A stretch of 64,000 nt of DNA from an uncultured Lachnospiraceae bacterium (GTDB taxonomy: Bacteria; Bacillota; Clostridia; Lachnospirales; Lachnospiraceae). The notes beneath the pieces were generated by a model. The model saw only the letters and a list, made by a program, of their open reading frames with translations, ran no database searches and was not told the DNA's origin. Position 1 is the first letter of the stretch. Each line of letters starts with the position of its first letter. Location of the stretch: NCBI GenBank assembly GCA_910579395.1, contig CAJTUC010000001.1, forward strand, positions 62,001 to 126,000, in the 5' to 3' direction. The position numbers were made by a program, and so were the translations under genes. This document shows, piece after piece, positions 35,701 through 43,776 of this stretch.

Positions 35701-36191
35701 GTGCTATCCGCATTGATGCAGCCTGCGTTTTGGCACAGAGTGAATTTCATTACACATCCGGAAAAGGATGGAGACATTGCGCTTCGGAATCTTATGCAGA
35801 GAGCGGACTCGCCATGTATGTCAGACAGCCGGAGACGAAGTGGTGCCAGGAGGAGGCCCCGGCCCTGCATTACAGGATTCGGTGCAGCGGCGGCAGCTAT
35901 GTTTTGTGGCTTCTGGCGAAGTTCAATATTGGCGAGCGGGCAGGATTCGGCGTGGCGCTGGACGGTGAATTTTGGGACAGAGATGCTCTTTATAGAAAGG
36001 GAAGTCTGTGGCGGTATGAATCGGAACAGATTTACAGATGGGTTCCTTTATTAAAAGCAGAAATTGAGGCAGGGCTCCATGAGCTGTTATTGTGTCCTTT
36101 ATCTCCGGGACTGCGTTTCGACAGGATTTATTTGACCAAAGGAAAGGAACTGCCGCCGATGGATGGAGACTGGAAAGCAGGCAAAAAGTAA
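32799..36191 (+). CDS. GH115 family glycosidase (xylan alpha-glucuronidase)
   Basis: GH115 enzymes remove (4-O-methyl)glucuronic acid from xylan side chains. The 1130-residue length fits the family. The N-terminal domain is followed by the catalytic barrel with Y-R-G-I-F-I-N-D-E-E, G-N-Y-I-W-P-A-M and W-A-N-D-N-Y-G, all typical of GH115. C-terminal beta domains follow. There is no signal peptide, so it probably acts inside the cell on imported oligosaccharides. It stands alone; xylB and an ABC importer lie 16-25 kb away. The 162-base gap before it holds an A+T-rich 16-bp perfect palindrome at 32686-32701 that could be an operator. Confidence 0.88.
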   Translation: MDFTLKHGETYSIYMNHEESEAVKTAVRNLKTDLWKTMGVSEETDCGRVKIFIGTLGVSEAFDSMIDKTKMQDEKGILRKEAYLHCIKDGSLVIAGSDRRGTIYGIYELCEQLGVSPFYFWADVPVKMRDELLFAADYEKADFPSIEYRGIFINDEEELEAWVKNNMGEETIGIRTYEKIFELLLRLKGNYIWPAMHVNSFNMVPENGALAERMGIVVGTSHCDMLMRSNNREWKPWIEKKGYRDAKYDYSISGKNREILKEYWRESVEQNRDFEVCYTLGMRGIHDSGFETSTLQGQTEEEKITAKVELLSTVIHDQQEILKETLGHDTMMTFIPYKEVLELYDCGLDVPEELTLVWANDNYGYIRRYPSEKEKNRKGGNGIYYHNSYWAPPSMSYVFLCSIPLSHTRNELRKAYQEGVRKLWVLNVGAMKPLEMEIAFFLRLAWEIGKENVISGDVDGYVEDWINRTFSGNIGKECAKLLNDFSQLTNVRKIENMDSDVFSQTAYGDEAAVRIHEYERLFEKGNSIYEILPEKERDAFFQLVLFRIHAAYFTNLQFYYGDRSTLMYDRGQMQAADFYTKKSREFDDARRKLIWYYNRVMAGGKWNGIVNPEGFPPPRAAMLPVCTPALETGKRSMVVRIWNEGDKLTFVKPGTKWIEIGNGGVGQFAFAIEAPDWVELSKRQGEVETEERILVSVQDMSENRQGALRVRNLTDDAEFVIAIEVLAVDTDCPNIEEDGMVAVEAASISLDGTGFGIVKRLGRGTGNLVEAMRQEEREKGETPLTYHFYLLTGGDCLLELHRFPSLDSTGRIRIEVSVDGGEKKVMESAASDEWRGNWKKNVLDNVDRLYMQLPDLKPGSHTITFYSIDRYFAFSRFVVYTKERKANNYIGIKGNQNLPKIWDTEKRLGDFYGNISLVPRPVLYACPDKETDDLGLTDKICYEESYGKTTEPAEYIRQGKGILLEEDGAIRIDAACVLAQSEFHYTSGKGWRHCASESYAESGLAMYVRQPETKWCQEEAPALHYRIRCSGGSYVLWLLAKFNIGERAGFGVALDGEFWDRDALYRKGSLWRYESEQIYRWVPLLKAEIEAGLHELLLCPLSPGLRFDRIYLTKGKELPPMDGDWKAGKK

Positions 36192-36254
36192 GAGAAAGAT
36201 TGTTCTCCGCAGGGCAGCGATTTATTAAGATTGTTTAAGATATTCTTAATATTA

Positions 36255-36283
36255 TTGAGCTTAGAGTAGAAATGTGATAATTT
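36255..36283 (+). promoter_or_regulatory. Possible promoter of the motor-pair operon
   Basis: TTGAGC at 36255-36260 and TAATTT at 36278-36283 are 17 bases apart, inside a strongly A+T-rich gap (36192-36364). Neither box is close to consensus. Confidence 0.3.
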
Positions 36284-36364
36284 TAAAATATAAACCGCAA
36301 GAATAATTTTTCGGACAATAGTAACAATAATTGTATCAACGGAAGAAAAGGAAGGGGAGTACGG

Positions 36365-37528
36365 ATGAGGAGTAAACTGTATTATGTACTATATTTTTTA
36401 TATGCCATTGTTTTGGCATTTGTTTTTTATTTGAATGGGGTATTTACAGGGGAAGAAATCTCGGTCGTAAACTTGTCGATCAATATTGGGTTCCTAATCA
36501 TCATTGGAATTCTTTTTGTGATATCTACGATCAGTTTCGGCAGGCTTAATCAAGTCACTTACGAATTGGAAGATGTAGCATTCCGTCTGCAGAAGGAATA
36601 TAAAGAGGCAAACGGAAAGAATCTCTGGGGAAATTACAGGGATAATGACAAGGTTTTTGAAGATGAAGAACTGCAGGACGCATTTAACAAGTACCGTCTG
36701 CGGGTAAAAGGCAGCAAAAAGAAACGGGGAGCAGTTTCTTCCTGTGATCTGGAGGAATATATCAATGAGGATCTTCTGGACAGGGTAAGCATGAATTTCT
36801 TTAATTCCGGGATATCCGGGACGCTTACGGGTCTGGGAATTTTAGGAACGTTTCTGGGACTTTCGATGGGACTGGGGGCATTCAGCGGGGACGATATTTT
36901 TACGATTTCTGATAATGTTGGAGCTCTGCTTTCGGGCATGAAAGTGGCATTTCATACTTCAGTATATGGTATCCTTTTTTCACTGGTGTTTAATTTTGTA
37001 TACCGGAGCATTATGTCGGATGCTTATGAGACATTGGAAGAGTTTTTGTGTGTGTTTCGTCAGACTGCACAGCCGCCTGTGGCGAAGGACGAAGAAAGCA
37101 CGGCGGCGATGCTTGTTTATCAGGCTGGAATGGCGAATTCCCTAAAGCAGATGCTCGAAATGATGAAGGGCAATACGACGGAACAGACGGCAGGCGTGGA
37201 GCGTATTGTAGATAAATTTACCGAACAGATGCAGACTGCTTTGAATACGGACTTTAAGAAACTCGGAAATACCTTAAAGAACGCCGGAGAAGCTCAGGCT
37301 GTCAGTGCAGCGAATGCTGCGGAGATGGTGGAGGCGGTTACGGCGTTAGTGGAGGTAAACCGTAATGTGCAGGAGGCTCTTGCAAGTGTCATGGAAAGGC
37401 AGGAACTTTTCGCAAGACAGCTTGAGGAGCAGGAGAAAATGCTGGCAGATACATGCAGTAATATGAGCGATGAGATCAGCAGCCAGTTATACACATTTGG
37501 ACAGATGAGGAATTTGTATGATGAATAA
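36365..37528 (+). CDS. MotA/TolQ/ExbB-type proton channel protein (ZorA-like)
   Basis: This 387-residue membrane protein has two N-terminal hydrophobic segments (about 6-25 and 36-58), a cytoplasmic loop, then two further segments (about 148-172 and 192-215). The G-T-L-T-G-L-G-I-L-G-T-F-L-G-L stretch is typical of the MotA/TolQ/ExbB family, whose pentamers form proton channels with MotB/TolR partners. A C-terminal helical tail of about 170 residues faces the cytoplasm, as in ZorA of the Zorya anti-phage system, though ZorA tails are often longer. The downstream gene overlaps by 11 bases and encodes the matching MotB-like partner. Role in defence, envelope maintenance or motility is not established. 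Confidence 0.8.
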   Translation: MRSKLYYVLYFLYAIVLAFVFYLNGVFTGEEISVVNLSINIGFLIIIGILFVISTISFGRLNQVTYELEDVAFRLQKEYKEANGKNLWGNYRDNDKVFEDEELQDAFNKYRLRVKGSKKKRGAVSSCDLEEYINEDLLDRVSMNFFNSGISGTLTGLGILGTFLGLSMGLGAFSGDDIFTISDNVGALLSGMKVAFHTSVYGILFSLVFNFVYRSIMSDAYETLEEFLCVFRQTAQPPVAKDEESTAAMLVYQAGMANSLKQMLEMMKGNTTEQTAGVERIVDKFTEQMQTALNTDFKKLGNTLKNAGEAQAVSAANAAEMVEAVTALVEVNRNVQEALASVMERQELFARQLEEQEKMLADTCSNMSDEISSQLYTFGQMRNLYDE

Positions 37529-38441
37529 ACGAAGGAACAAAGAAGCTTTTGCGGAACACAGCTATTGGCAGTCCTATTCGGATATGATGGCGGCGCTTTT
37601 GCTGATCTTTATTTTGATGATAGCGATCACCCTTGCGATATACAGGGAAAAAACGAATGATTTGGATAAAACAAGACTGGAACTTAGCGAAGCACAGAGT
37701 CAGCTGGATGCGACGATAGAAGATTTGGAACAATCCAAGGCAGAGTTGGAGCAATCCAACGGGGAACTTGCGTCTTCGTTGGCGGAATTACAGCAGGCAT
37801 ACGAGCAGGCAGCTTTGACACAGGAGGAATTGAACAATGCGTATTTGGAGATAGAAAACGCAAGACTGGAGTTGACGACGACAAAGCAGGAATTGCAGGA
37901 TATCGTCGGAATCCGTACGGATATCATCGGAGCACTGCAGTCCGCTTTCAGTAATTCCAGCATGAAAGTGGATGCCCAGACAGGCTCCATCACATTTTCT
38001 TCTGATGTGCTTTTCCGCTATAACAGTTCCGCTCTTACTGCGGACAGTAAGGAGACCTTAAAAGACATTATTCCGATGTATCTGGATGTACTGCTCGATG
38101 ATGAATTCCGCGGTTATATCGCAGAAATTATTATTGAAGGACACACGGATACGGACGGAAGCTACCAGAGCAATATGGAACTGTCCTATGCGCGCGCGAA
38201 TGCTGTGGCGGAGTTCTGCCTGGATAAAAGAAATGGACTCAGCGAGGAGGAAATCGAGCAGCTCCAGAAAATTCTCACTGTCAATGGAAAATCCTGGAGC
38301 AATCCTGTCTATCAAAAGGATGGGTTCGGTAATCCAACGGCGGAAGTGGATATGACAGCGTCCAGGAGGGTAGAGATTAAATTCCGTTTGAAGGAAGATG
38401 AAATGATAGAGAAGATTGCGGGGATTTTGAATCAGGAATAG
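37518..38441 (+). CDS. MotB/OmpA-type stator partner (ZorB-like)
   Basis: The 307-residue protein starts at tandem ATG codons (37518, 37521) inside the previous gene, with GAGGAA upstream. A single N-terminal membrane segment contains the conserved proton-accepting Asp (Asp 22, in Y-S-D-M-M-A-A-L-L). A Leu/Glu/Gln-rich coiled coil covers about 50-135. The C-terminal OmpA-like peptidoglycan-binding domain has G-H-T-D-T-D-G and L-S-Y-A-R-A. It pairs with the MotA-like protein to form an ion-driven unit anchored to the wall. No zorC, zorD or zorE gene follows; a terminator does. Confidence 0.82.
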   Translation: MMNKRRNKEAFAEHSYWQSYSDMMAALLLIFILMIAITLAIYREKTNDLDKTRLELSEAQSQLDATIEDLEQSKAELEQSNGELASSLAELQQAYEQAALTQEELNNAYLEIENARLELTTTKQELQDIVGIRTDIIGALQSAFSNSSMKVDAQTGSITFSSDVLFRYNSSALTADSKETLKDIIPMYLDVLLDDEFRGYIAEIIIEGHTDTDGSYQSNMELSYARANAVAEFCLDKRNGLSEEEIEQLQKILTVNGKSWSNPVYQKDGFGNPTAEVDMTASRRVEIKFRLKEDEMIEKIAGILNQE

Positions 38442-38487
38442 GGTTAGTTGGATTCCTGGAATAAATTATTTTGCAAGAATTGTTTTT

Positions 38488-38525
38488 AAAAATCAGGGAA
38501 TTTTCGGATTCCTTGATTTTTTTTT
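38488..38525 (+). terminator. Intrinsic terminator after the motor pair
   Basis: AAATCAGGGAAT pairs with ATTCCTTGATTT around a short loop, followed by a run of eight or more T. It isolates the two-gene motor operon from the ATPase gene downstream. Confidence 0.8.
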
Positions 38526-38589
38526 AAGAAAGTAGCATAATATATATAGAAGTAATGACAAAAACGTCGCAAGTACGAGGTGAAGTGTT

Positions 38590-39864
38590 TTGATCAGAAG
38601 AGATTTCTATTTAAAGAGGCTTATTCATCATATGTGGAATGGCGAGATTAAGGTAATAACCGGTATACGCAGATGCGGAAAATCAGTGCTGCTTTTTCAA
38701 CTGTTTTATGATCATTTGCGCGAACAGGGAGTTCGGGAAGAAGAAATCATTAAAATCGAACTTGACCAAAGAAGATATTATAAATATAGAAATCCAATCA
38801 TTCTCTGTGAATATGTGGAGTCCATTGTTCAAAATAACAAAGACAGACGCTTTTATCTTTTTATTGATGAGGTTCAGCTTACCGCGAAGATTGTTGATGA
38901 AGTAAATGGCGGTATAGAGGTTACGGTTTACGATATGTTGAACGAACTCAAAGCATATGAAAATCTTGACGTCTATGTTACGGGCAGTAACTCTAAAGGG
39001 CTGTCTAAGGGCATTGCGACGGAGTTCAGGGGAAGAGCAACACAGATTCGTGTGTATCCCCTTTCTTTTGAAGAGTATCATTTTTGTCTTGGGGGAGACG
39101 AAAGAAAGAATCTGGACAGTTATATGCTTTATGGTGGTATGCCAAGAGTCCCTGCTTTAGAGGATGCAAAAGATAAAAAGGATTACTTGTCATCTTTATA
39201 CAGTGAGCTGTACATGAAGGATATTGTTGAGAGAAATGGCATAGAGCGTGAGGATATCCTTAATGATATTCTGGATTTTCTTGCTTCTCAGATAAGTTCG
39301 CTGACAAATCCTACCAATATCGCAAATGCTATAGCGAGTATGAAAAAAGAAAAGGTCAATCCAACCTTAGTATTAAATTATATTCAGTATATGATGGATT
39401 CTTTTTTAATAGAGAAGGCCAGACGATATGATGTGAAAGGAAAAACTTATTTTAAGTATCCGAATAAGTATTATTACACGGACATTGGCTTGCGTAATGC
39501 AAGATTAAATTACAGACAGTACGATTCCGGTCATATTATGGAGAACATCATTTATAATGAACTGGTAAGGCGGGGATATTCTGTGGATGTGGGAGTTGTA
39601 ACCGATCGAACAGGCGGCGCCAATGCACAGAAAGAGATTGACTTTGTTGTCAATGATGCGGATAAAAAAATTTACATCCAGTCGGCATTCCAAATGGACA
39701 CGGAAAAGAAAGAGTCGTCGGAACTCGCTTCGTTAATGCTCACAAAGGATTTTTTCAAAAAAATAGTTATTCGTATGGACGTGCCGCATCATTTTTATGA
39801 CGACAAAGGCATCTTTCACTGCAATTTAATAGATTTTCTGCTTGGGCGGGCAGAGTTGTTTTAA
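38590..39864 (+). CDS. AAA ATPase with C-terminal DUF4143 domain
   Basis: The 424-residue protein starts at TTG with GAGGTG eight bases upstream. Walker A reads G-I-R-R-C-G-K-S (25-32), and Walker B ends in Asp 93-Glu 94. The C-terminal half is the DUF4143 type, with a PD-(D/E)xK-like core (K-E-I-D-F-V near 345). This family is widespread, often found in accessory regions, and its function is not known; links to toxin-antitoxin or nuclease roles are only suggested. It is single-copy here and convergent with the Rpn-type gene. Confidence 0.85.
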   Translation: MIRRDFYLKRLIHHMWNGEIKVITGIRRCGKSVLLFQLFYDHLREQGVREEEIIKIELDQRRYYKYRNPIILCEYVESIVQNNKDRRFYLFIDEVQLTAKIVDEVNGGIEVTVYDMLNELKAYENLDVYVTGSNSKGLSKGIATEFRGRATQIRVYPLSFEEYHFCLGGDERKNLDSYMLYGGMPRVPALEDAKDKKDYLSSLYSELYMKDIVERNGIEREDILNDILDFLASQISSLTNPTNIANAIASMKKEKVNPTLVLNYIQYMMDSFLIEKARRYDVKGKTYFKYPNKYYYTDIGLRNARLNYRQYDSGHIMENIIYNELVRRGYSVDVGVVTDRTGGANAQKEIDFVVNDADKKIYIQSAFQMDTEKKESSELASLMLTKDFFKKIVIRMDVPHHFYDDKGIFHCNLIDFLLGRAELF

Positions 39865-39907
39865 GGTTTCTGTGCAGAAACGTAGACATACTGCTGTATA
39901 TAAACAA

Positions 39908-39935
39908 GGGCAGGACCAGAAATCCGGCTCTGCCC
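39908..39935. terminator. Bidirectional hairpin between convergent genes
   Basis: GGGCAG pairs with CTGCCC, with a partly paired CC / GG extension, between the ATPase gene (plus) and the Rpn-type gene (minus). The T-runs on both sides are short. The rest of the 192-base gap (39865-40056) shows nothing recognisable. Confidence 0.5.
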
Positions 39936-40056
39936 ATTTGTAACTATTCACAAATCTTATATCAGATTTTGAGTTTACACAAAACTTGAAATGGTCTCGC
40001 GCCGTTACCAACACACACGAAAAGTATGCTCGCATTATTCAATAATTATTGATATT

Positions 40057-40917
40057 TTATACCATTTGCATTACTTCTATTTCAAGTTCTTTTATATCGT
40101 TTTCGAGCAATTCTGGAAAATATAGACTTACTTCATCTATTGTAATTTTTCCATCTCTCAACATTAATGCGGCCTTTTCTCTTGCTAAGTCATACTTTTC
40201 ACTATTAATGAAAGATTTTATTATCTGTTCTTCATCAAATAAACTCATCATAATTGTCACGACCTCCTTTTCTCTGTTAAGTAAATATTCCTTTAAAACA
40301 TTTCTGTTTTTGCATATGCGAATTGTTTCCGTAACAGCCGTCCGTGTCATTCCGTGCTGTCTTGTCTGTTCGTTAAAAACTTTACAGAAAATAATGTATT
40401 GATTGATGATGTCGTCATTATCACTCTCATAGATTACTTTTGCTCTTACTTCTATATCGATATTGGCACCCTCAAAAAATTCTTTTGATAAAGATATTTT
40501 ATCAGGTTTTTCTCCTTTGTTTCCTGTAAAAATCACATAAAGTTCAGGCTTCGGCATTTTTACTTTCTTACTTTTATAATAGTTTTGGCTGGTACGCTGA
40601 AAATATTCGTGATAGCTTTGTGCTAAATACAACAAAATTCTTATCAAAATGTTCATTGTCCATGTAGATTGTGCCTCTATGAGTATCATTAACTTATTGT
40701 TGACGATAAAGCCTAAGTCATTATACAGATTGTCAGTTAGCACATTTTCTATTGTAACATCGGTCAATGAATCTTCTGTTGCTGTGGTGTCCTCTGGATG
40801 GAGCGTTTTATATAGTCTTAAAAGATAACTTTTGTTTTGAAAAAGGTCAAGAAATACACTGTTTTTTGCAGTGCGCTTTGCCATGACCTCTTGGGTCCGT
40901 TTTATATCGTCCTGCAC
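40057..40917 (-). CDS. Rpn family PD-(D/E)xK nuclease / putative transposase
   Basis: A 287-residue protein. GTG at 40917 is preded by GAGGTG with five-base spacing; a TTG at 40938 is the alternative. It belongs to the Rpn/PDDEXK family annotated as recombination-promoting nuclease or putative transposase. The N-terminus has D-x-F and the L-T-D / L-Y-N-D-L-G-F core, followed by L-I-E-A-Q-S-T (the family's E-x-Q motif) and an S-Y-H-E-Y stretch. Rpn nucleases promote recombination independent of RecA in E. coli. The gene lies 99 bases after hsdS on the same strand, but its own role beside restriction-modification is not known. Confidence 0.75.
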   Translation of the reverse strand: MQDDIKRTQEVMAKRTAKNSVFLDLFQNKSYLLRLYKTLHPEDTTATEDSLTDVTIENVLTDNLYNDLGFIVNNKLMILIEAQSTWTMNILIRILLYLAQSYHEYFQRTSQNYYKSKKVKMPKPELYVIFTGNKGEKPDKISLSKEFFEGANIDIEVRAKVIYESDNDDIINQYIIFCKVFNEQTRQHGMTRTAVTETIRICKNRNVLKEYLLNREKEVVTIMMSLFDEEQIIKSFINSEKYDLAREKAALMLRDGKITIDEVSLYFPELLENDIKELEIEVMQMV

Positions 40918-41016
40918 TCTTTCACCTCGATTTTTCAAAATTTATGATCAAAGATAAAATATGCTGCTACATTATAATTATATAGAAAAGCATTCGTGTT
41001 TACAATAAAAATTACA

Positions 41017-42348
41017 TTAAATTATTTGTCTAAGAAGTACCTCTGCGCTTTCTTCCTCAGGGTCATTCGTACCAAGCTCGCCGCGAAACGCGCGGGCTAA
41101 AATGGCTTTTTTCATGGTGTCGATTTGGGCGAGAACGGCTTCGGCGGCTTCTTTGGCTTGTTGCTCCTGTTCAAAAATGTTGTCCAGAATCGTAACAATT
41201 TCTTGTTGTTCCTCAAGCGAGGTCATATGAACCATAATTTTAGAAAGCTCTTTTTGATTAATCTTAGGCAATACGGAGCGCGAGCCTGCATTTGAGGCTT
41301 GAACGAGAAATTCATCAGCCAGCATATAGTACCACAAATATCTTGTATATTCTTTTGCATTAATTGGATACATATCTGCACTACAAAGACCATCAAAGTC
41401 TACTGTTATAACTTTTGATAAATATGGCCGAATCTTGGAATATAAAATTTGTCCTGCGTAGAATCTATGATTTCCGCTTTTTACGCCATCTTCAGCAATG
41501 GTATGATATTCCAAAAGAATACCCGTTTTTTTCTCAATATTATCCGGTGCTATATGTGGAGAGTCTTGATAGTCCGCAGGATTGACCAAATTGCTTTTTA
41601 TTTCTGCAACTTCATCAAAGCAAACCATATGCCAGTCAGAATTTTTTTTGCCGTATGTCTGTCTCCACTTTTCTGTCAGCTCACCAGTAAAAGCCTTATG
41701 CAGAATAGCAGACCTGCGCAGTTCAAAACCATCCACGACGGCCTGCGCTTTTTCTTTTGCTTCATCTAACTTGGCGAACAGGTTCTCTATGCGGTCAACG
41801 ATGCGCTGTTGTTCGGCAAGGGGAGGAAGTGGAAAATAGCAGGCTTCCATTTTTGCTTTATTTACAATAGAAATTGTAGTTGCAGAAGATTTTGCCCATA
41901 ATTGATTTACAAAAAATTCAGTATTCATAAAATAATATTGGTAAAGCGGATTGAAATGTGGTATAGCTGAGTTGATTTGTTGATTTGTTGCTCCTTCTAT
42001 CTCCAAATATCCACTTTTTCCGATTGAGCCAATACAGCAGACTGCTGTTGAGTGTGCTGGAATAATTCTGGCAGATTCTTTTCCTCTATTAGAAAGGTAC
42101 TCCGATGCTTCAAATACATGGCGCCCAGTATCTAAATCTGCGGGTTTAAAAAATGGAAATTCACCACCATAATATTCAGGAAATTTTTTACTTGGTGTTC
42201 CACCTGTAATGACTGTTGAAACTTTACTAACTGTCGTCCAGCACCAATTCTCCGGCACCCCATACGGCTGTTCTTCCACCGGCACGAGCGCCCTTGCCAG
42301 CTTTTCTTCCGGCGTCAGTTCTCTTGTCGTCTTTTTCTCTTTTGCCAT
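41017..42348 (-). CDS. hsdS: Type I restriction-modification specificity subunit
   Basis: HsdS sets the DNA target of the type I complex. The 443-residue protein has two target-recognition domains, each followed by a conserved helical repeat: L-A-E-Q-Q-R-I-V-D-R-I near 185 and L-E-E-Q-Q-E-I-V-T-I-L near 380. The repeats end in the similar segments H-K-A-F-T-G-E-L and A-R-A-F-R-G-E-L. It follows hsdM by six bases in the same operon. Both recognition domains look complete, so a bipartite asymmetric target is expected. No extra hsdS fragments or recombinase that would allow shuffling were seen nearby. Confidence 0.93.
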   Translation of the reverse strand: MAKEKKTTRELTPEEKLARALVPVEEQPYGVPENWCWTTVSKVSTVITGGTPSKKFPEYYGGEFPFFKPADLDTGRHVFEASEYLSNRGKESARIIPAHSTAVCCIGSIGKSGYLEIEGATNQQINSAIPHFNPLYQYYFMNTEFFVNQLWAKSSATTISIVNKAKMEACYFPLPPLAEQQRIVDRIENLFAKLDEAKEKAQAVVDGFELRRSAILHKAFTGELTEKWRQTYGKKNSDWHMVCFDEVAEIKSNLVNPADYQDSPHIAPDNIEKKTGILLEYHTIAEDGVKSGNHRFYAGQILYSKIRPYLSKVITVDFDGLCSADMYPINAKEYTRYLWYYMLADEFLVQASNAGSRSVLPKINQKELSKIMVHMTSLEEQQEIVTILDNIFEQEQQAKEAAEAVLAQIDTMKKAILARAFRGELGTNDPEEESAEVLLRQII

Positions 42349-42354
42349 ATCAAT

Positions 42355-43776
42355 CTACACCTCCGACCCCTTCAACGCTTTCAACTCCTTTACCACGCTC
42401 ATCAGCAAGTCAACCGCTTCCTCAAGCTGTGCAATAGCCTCCTCGCCGCTTTCGATTGGGTCCGGTAAATCTTCATAATCCACAATGGAATCATCGCGGA
42501 TTAAGCCAAGGTCGAGACTGTTGCCTTTTTCGGAAATCTGATCACGGGTGAATACGCTGAAACGTTCATCCTGCACGGCGCGGCGGTCAGCGGCTTCATA
42601 TGCGGCCTCAAAATCTGCGAAATGTTCCGTTTTCAGCGGATTGGTCTTGCCAAAAGAGGGCATATTGGTCCGCAGGTCATAGAACCAGACTTCTTTTGTA
42701 TTGCCCCTGTCGGTTTTTCCGCGGGTGAAGAACAGGACATTCGTTTTAACGCCCTGCGCATAAAAGATACCCGTCGGCAGCCGCAGAACGGTGTGCAGAT
42801 TGCATTTGTCCATTAAGTCTACGCGAATCTTTTCGCCTTCACCATCGGCAAAAAGAACGTTATCGGGCAGGACAACGGCGGCACGGGCTTTCCCGTCTGC
42901 CTTCAGACTGCGGTAAATATGTTGTAAAAAGTTTAACTGCTTGTTGCTGGTCGGGAAAGTAAAATCGTCACGGGTGGCACGTTCTCCGCCTTTCTTTGTT
43001 CCAAAAGGCGGATTGGTCAAAACCACATCGTAGCCTTTCATGCTTTTGCCGATATTGGAAAGCGTATCGCCCAGCGTTATATCCCCTTCGATATCATGCA
43101 GCATGGCGTTCATCAGGGCCAGGCGGTGGGTATCGTGAACAAGTTCCACGCCGGTAAAGGCTTTTTCCCGCTCAAACGCTGCGGTGTCCGCGTCGAGTTC
43201 AAAGAAATCATCGGTCTGGCTGGCAACATATTGATGGGCAGCGATCATAAAACCAAAAGTCCCACAGGCCGGGTCGTTGCAGCATTCTCCGGCCTGTGGT
43301 CTGATCAGCCGGGTCATGACATCGATCAGCACACGGGGCGTAAAATATTGTCCGGCGCCGGATTTTTTCTCACTCGCATTCTTTTCTAACAGACCTTCAT
43401 ATAAGTTCCCAAGTCCCTCTTCGCGGGCAGAAAACCAGTCCAGACTGTCAATCGTCGTGATGATTTTTTCGAGGTTCTTCGGTTCATCGATATTGGTGGC
43501 GGCGCCTTGATAGATTTCGCGCACACGCCCAACGCAGTGCTCTCCTAAATGGTTCAGCAGTTCCTTATAGAAATTTTTTAATGCAATGCCGCTCTTGGCG
43601 GTCAGTGCATCCCATCGGTATGCTTCGGGAATCAGACTTTCCGTGTCGGTTTCTTTTGCCATTTTCAGAAACAGAATATAGGTCAGTTCCGTGACATATT
43701 GATGGTATGTGATACCGTCATCGCGAAGGACGTTGCAGAGGTTCCAGAGCTTGGATACGATTTCCTGTGTGGTCAT
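42355..43776 (-). CDS. hsdM: Type I restriction-modification DNA methyltransferase
   Basis: HsdM methylates adenine at N6 in the target set by HsdS. The 473-residue protein has the N-terminal helical HsdM domain, the SAM-binding D-P-A-C-G-T-F-G-F stretch and the catalytic N-P-P-F motif (N6-adenine family). Its start overlaps the end of hsdR by four bases (ATGA), indicating translational coupling. Length and motifs are normal. Gene order in transcription is hsdR, hsdM, hsdS. Confidence 0.95.
   Translation of the reverse strand: MTTQEIVSKLWNLCNVLRDDGITYHQYVTELTYILFLKMAKETDTESLIPEAYRWDALTAKSGIALKNFYKELLNHLGEHCVGRVREIYQGAATNIDEPKNLEKIITTIDSLDWFSAREEGLGNLYEGLLEKNASEKKSGAGQYFTPRVLIDVMTRLIRPQAGECCNDPACGTFGFMIAAHQYVASQTDDFFELDADTAAFEREKAFTGVELVHDTHRLALMNAMLHDIEGDITLGDTLSNIGKSMKGYDVVLTNPPFGTKKGGERATRDDFTFPTSNKQLNFLQHIYRSLKADGKARAAVVLPDNVLFADGEGEKIRVDLMDKCNLHTVLRLPTGIFYAQGVKTNVLFFTRGKTDRGNTKEVWFYDLRTNMPSFGKTNPLKTEHFADFEAAYEAADRRAVQDERFSVFTRDQISEKGNSLDLGLIRDDSIVDYEDLPDPIESGEEAIAQLEEAVDLLMSVVKELKALKGSEV

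Noticed and set aside
36365..39864. Complete Zorya defence system
   Set aside because: Only A- and B-like genes are present. The next gene is a DUF4143 ATPase behind a terminator, not ZorC, ZorD or ZorE.
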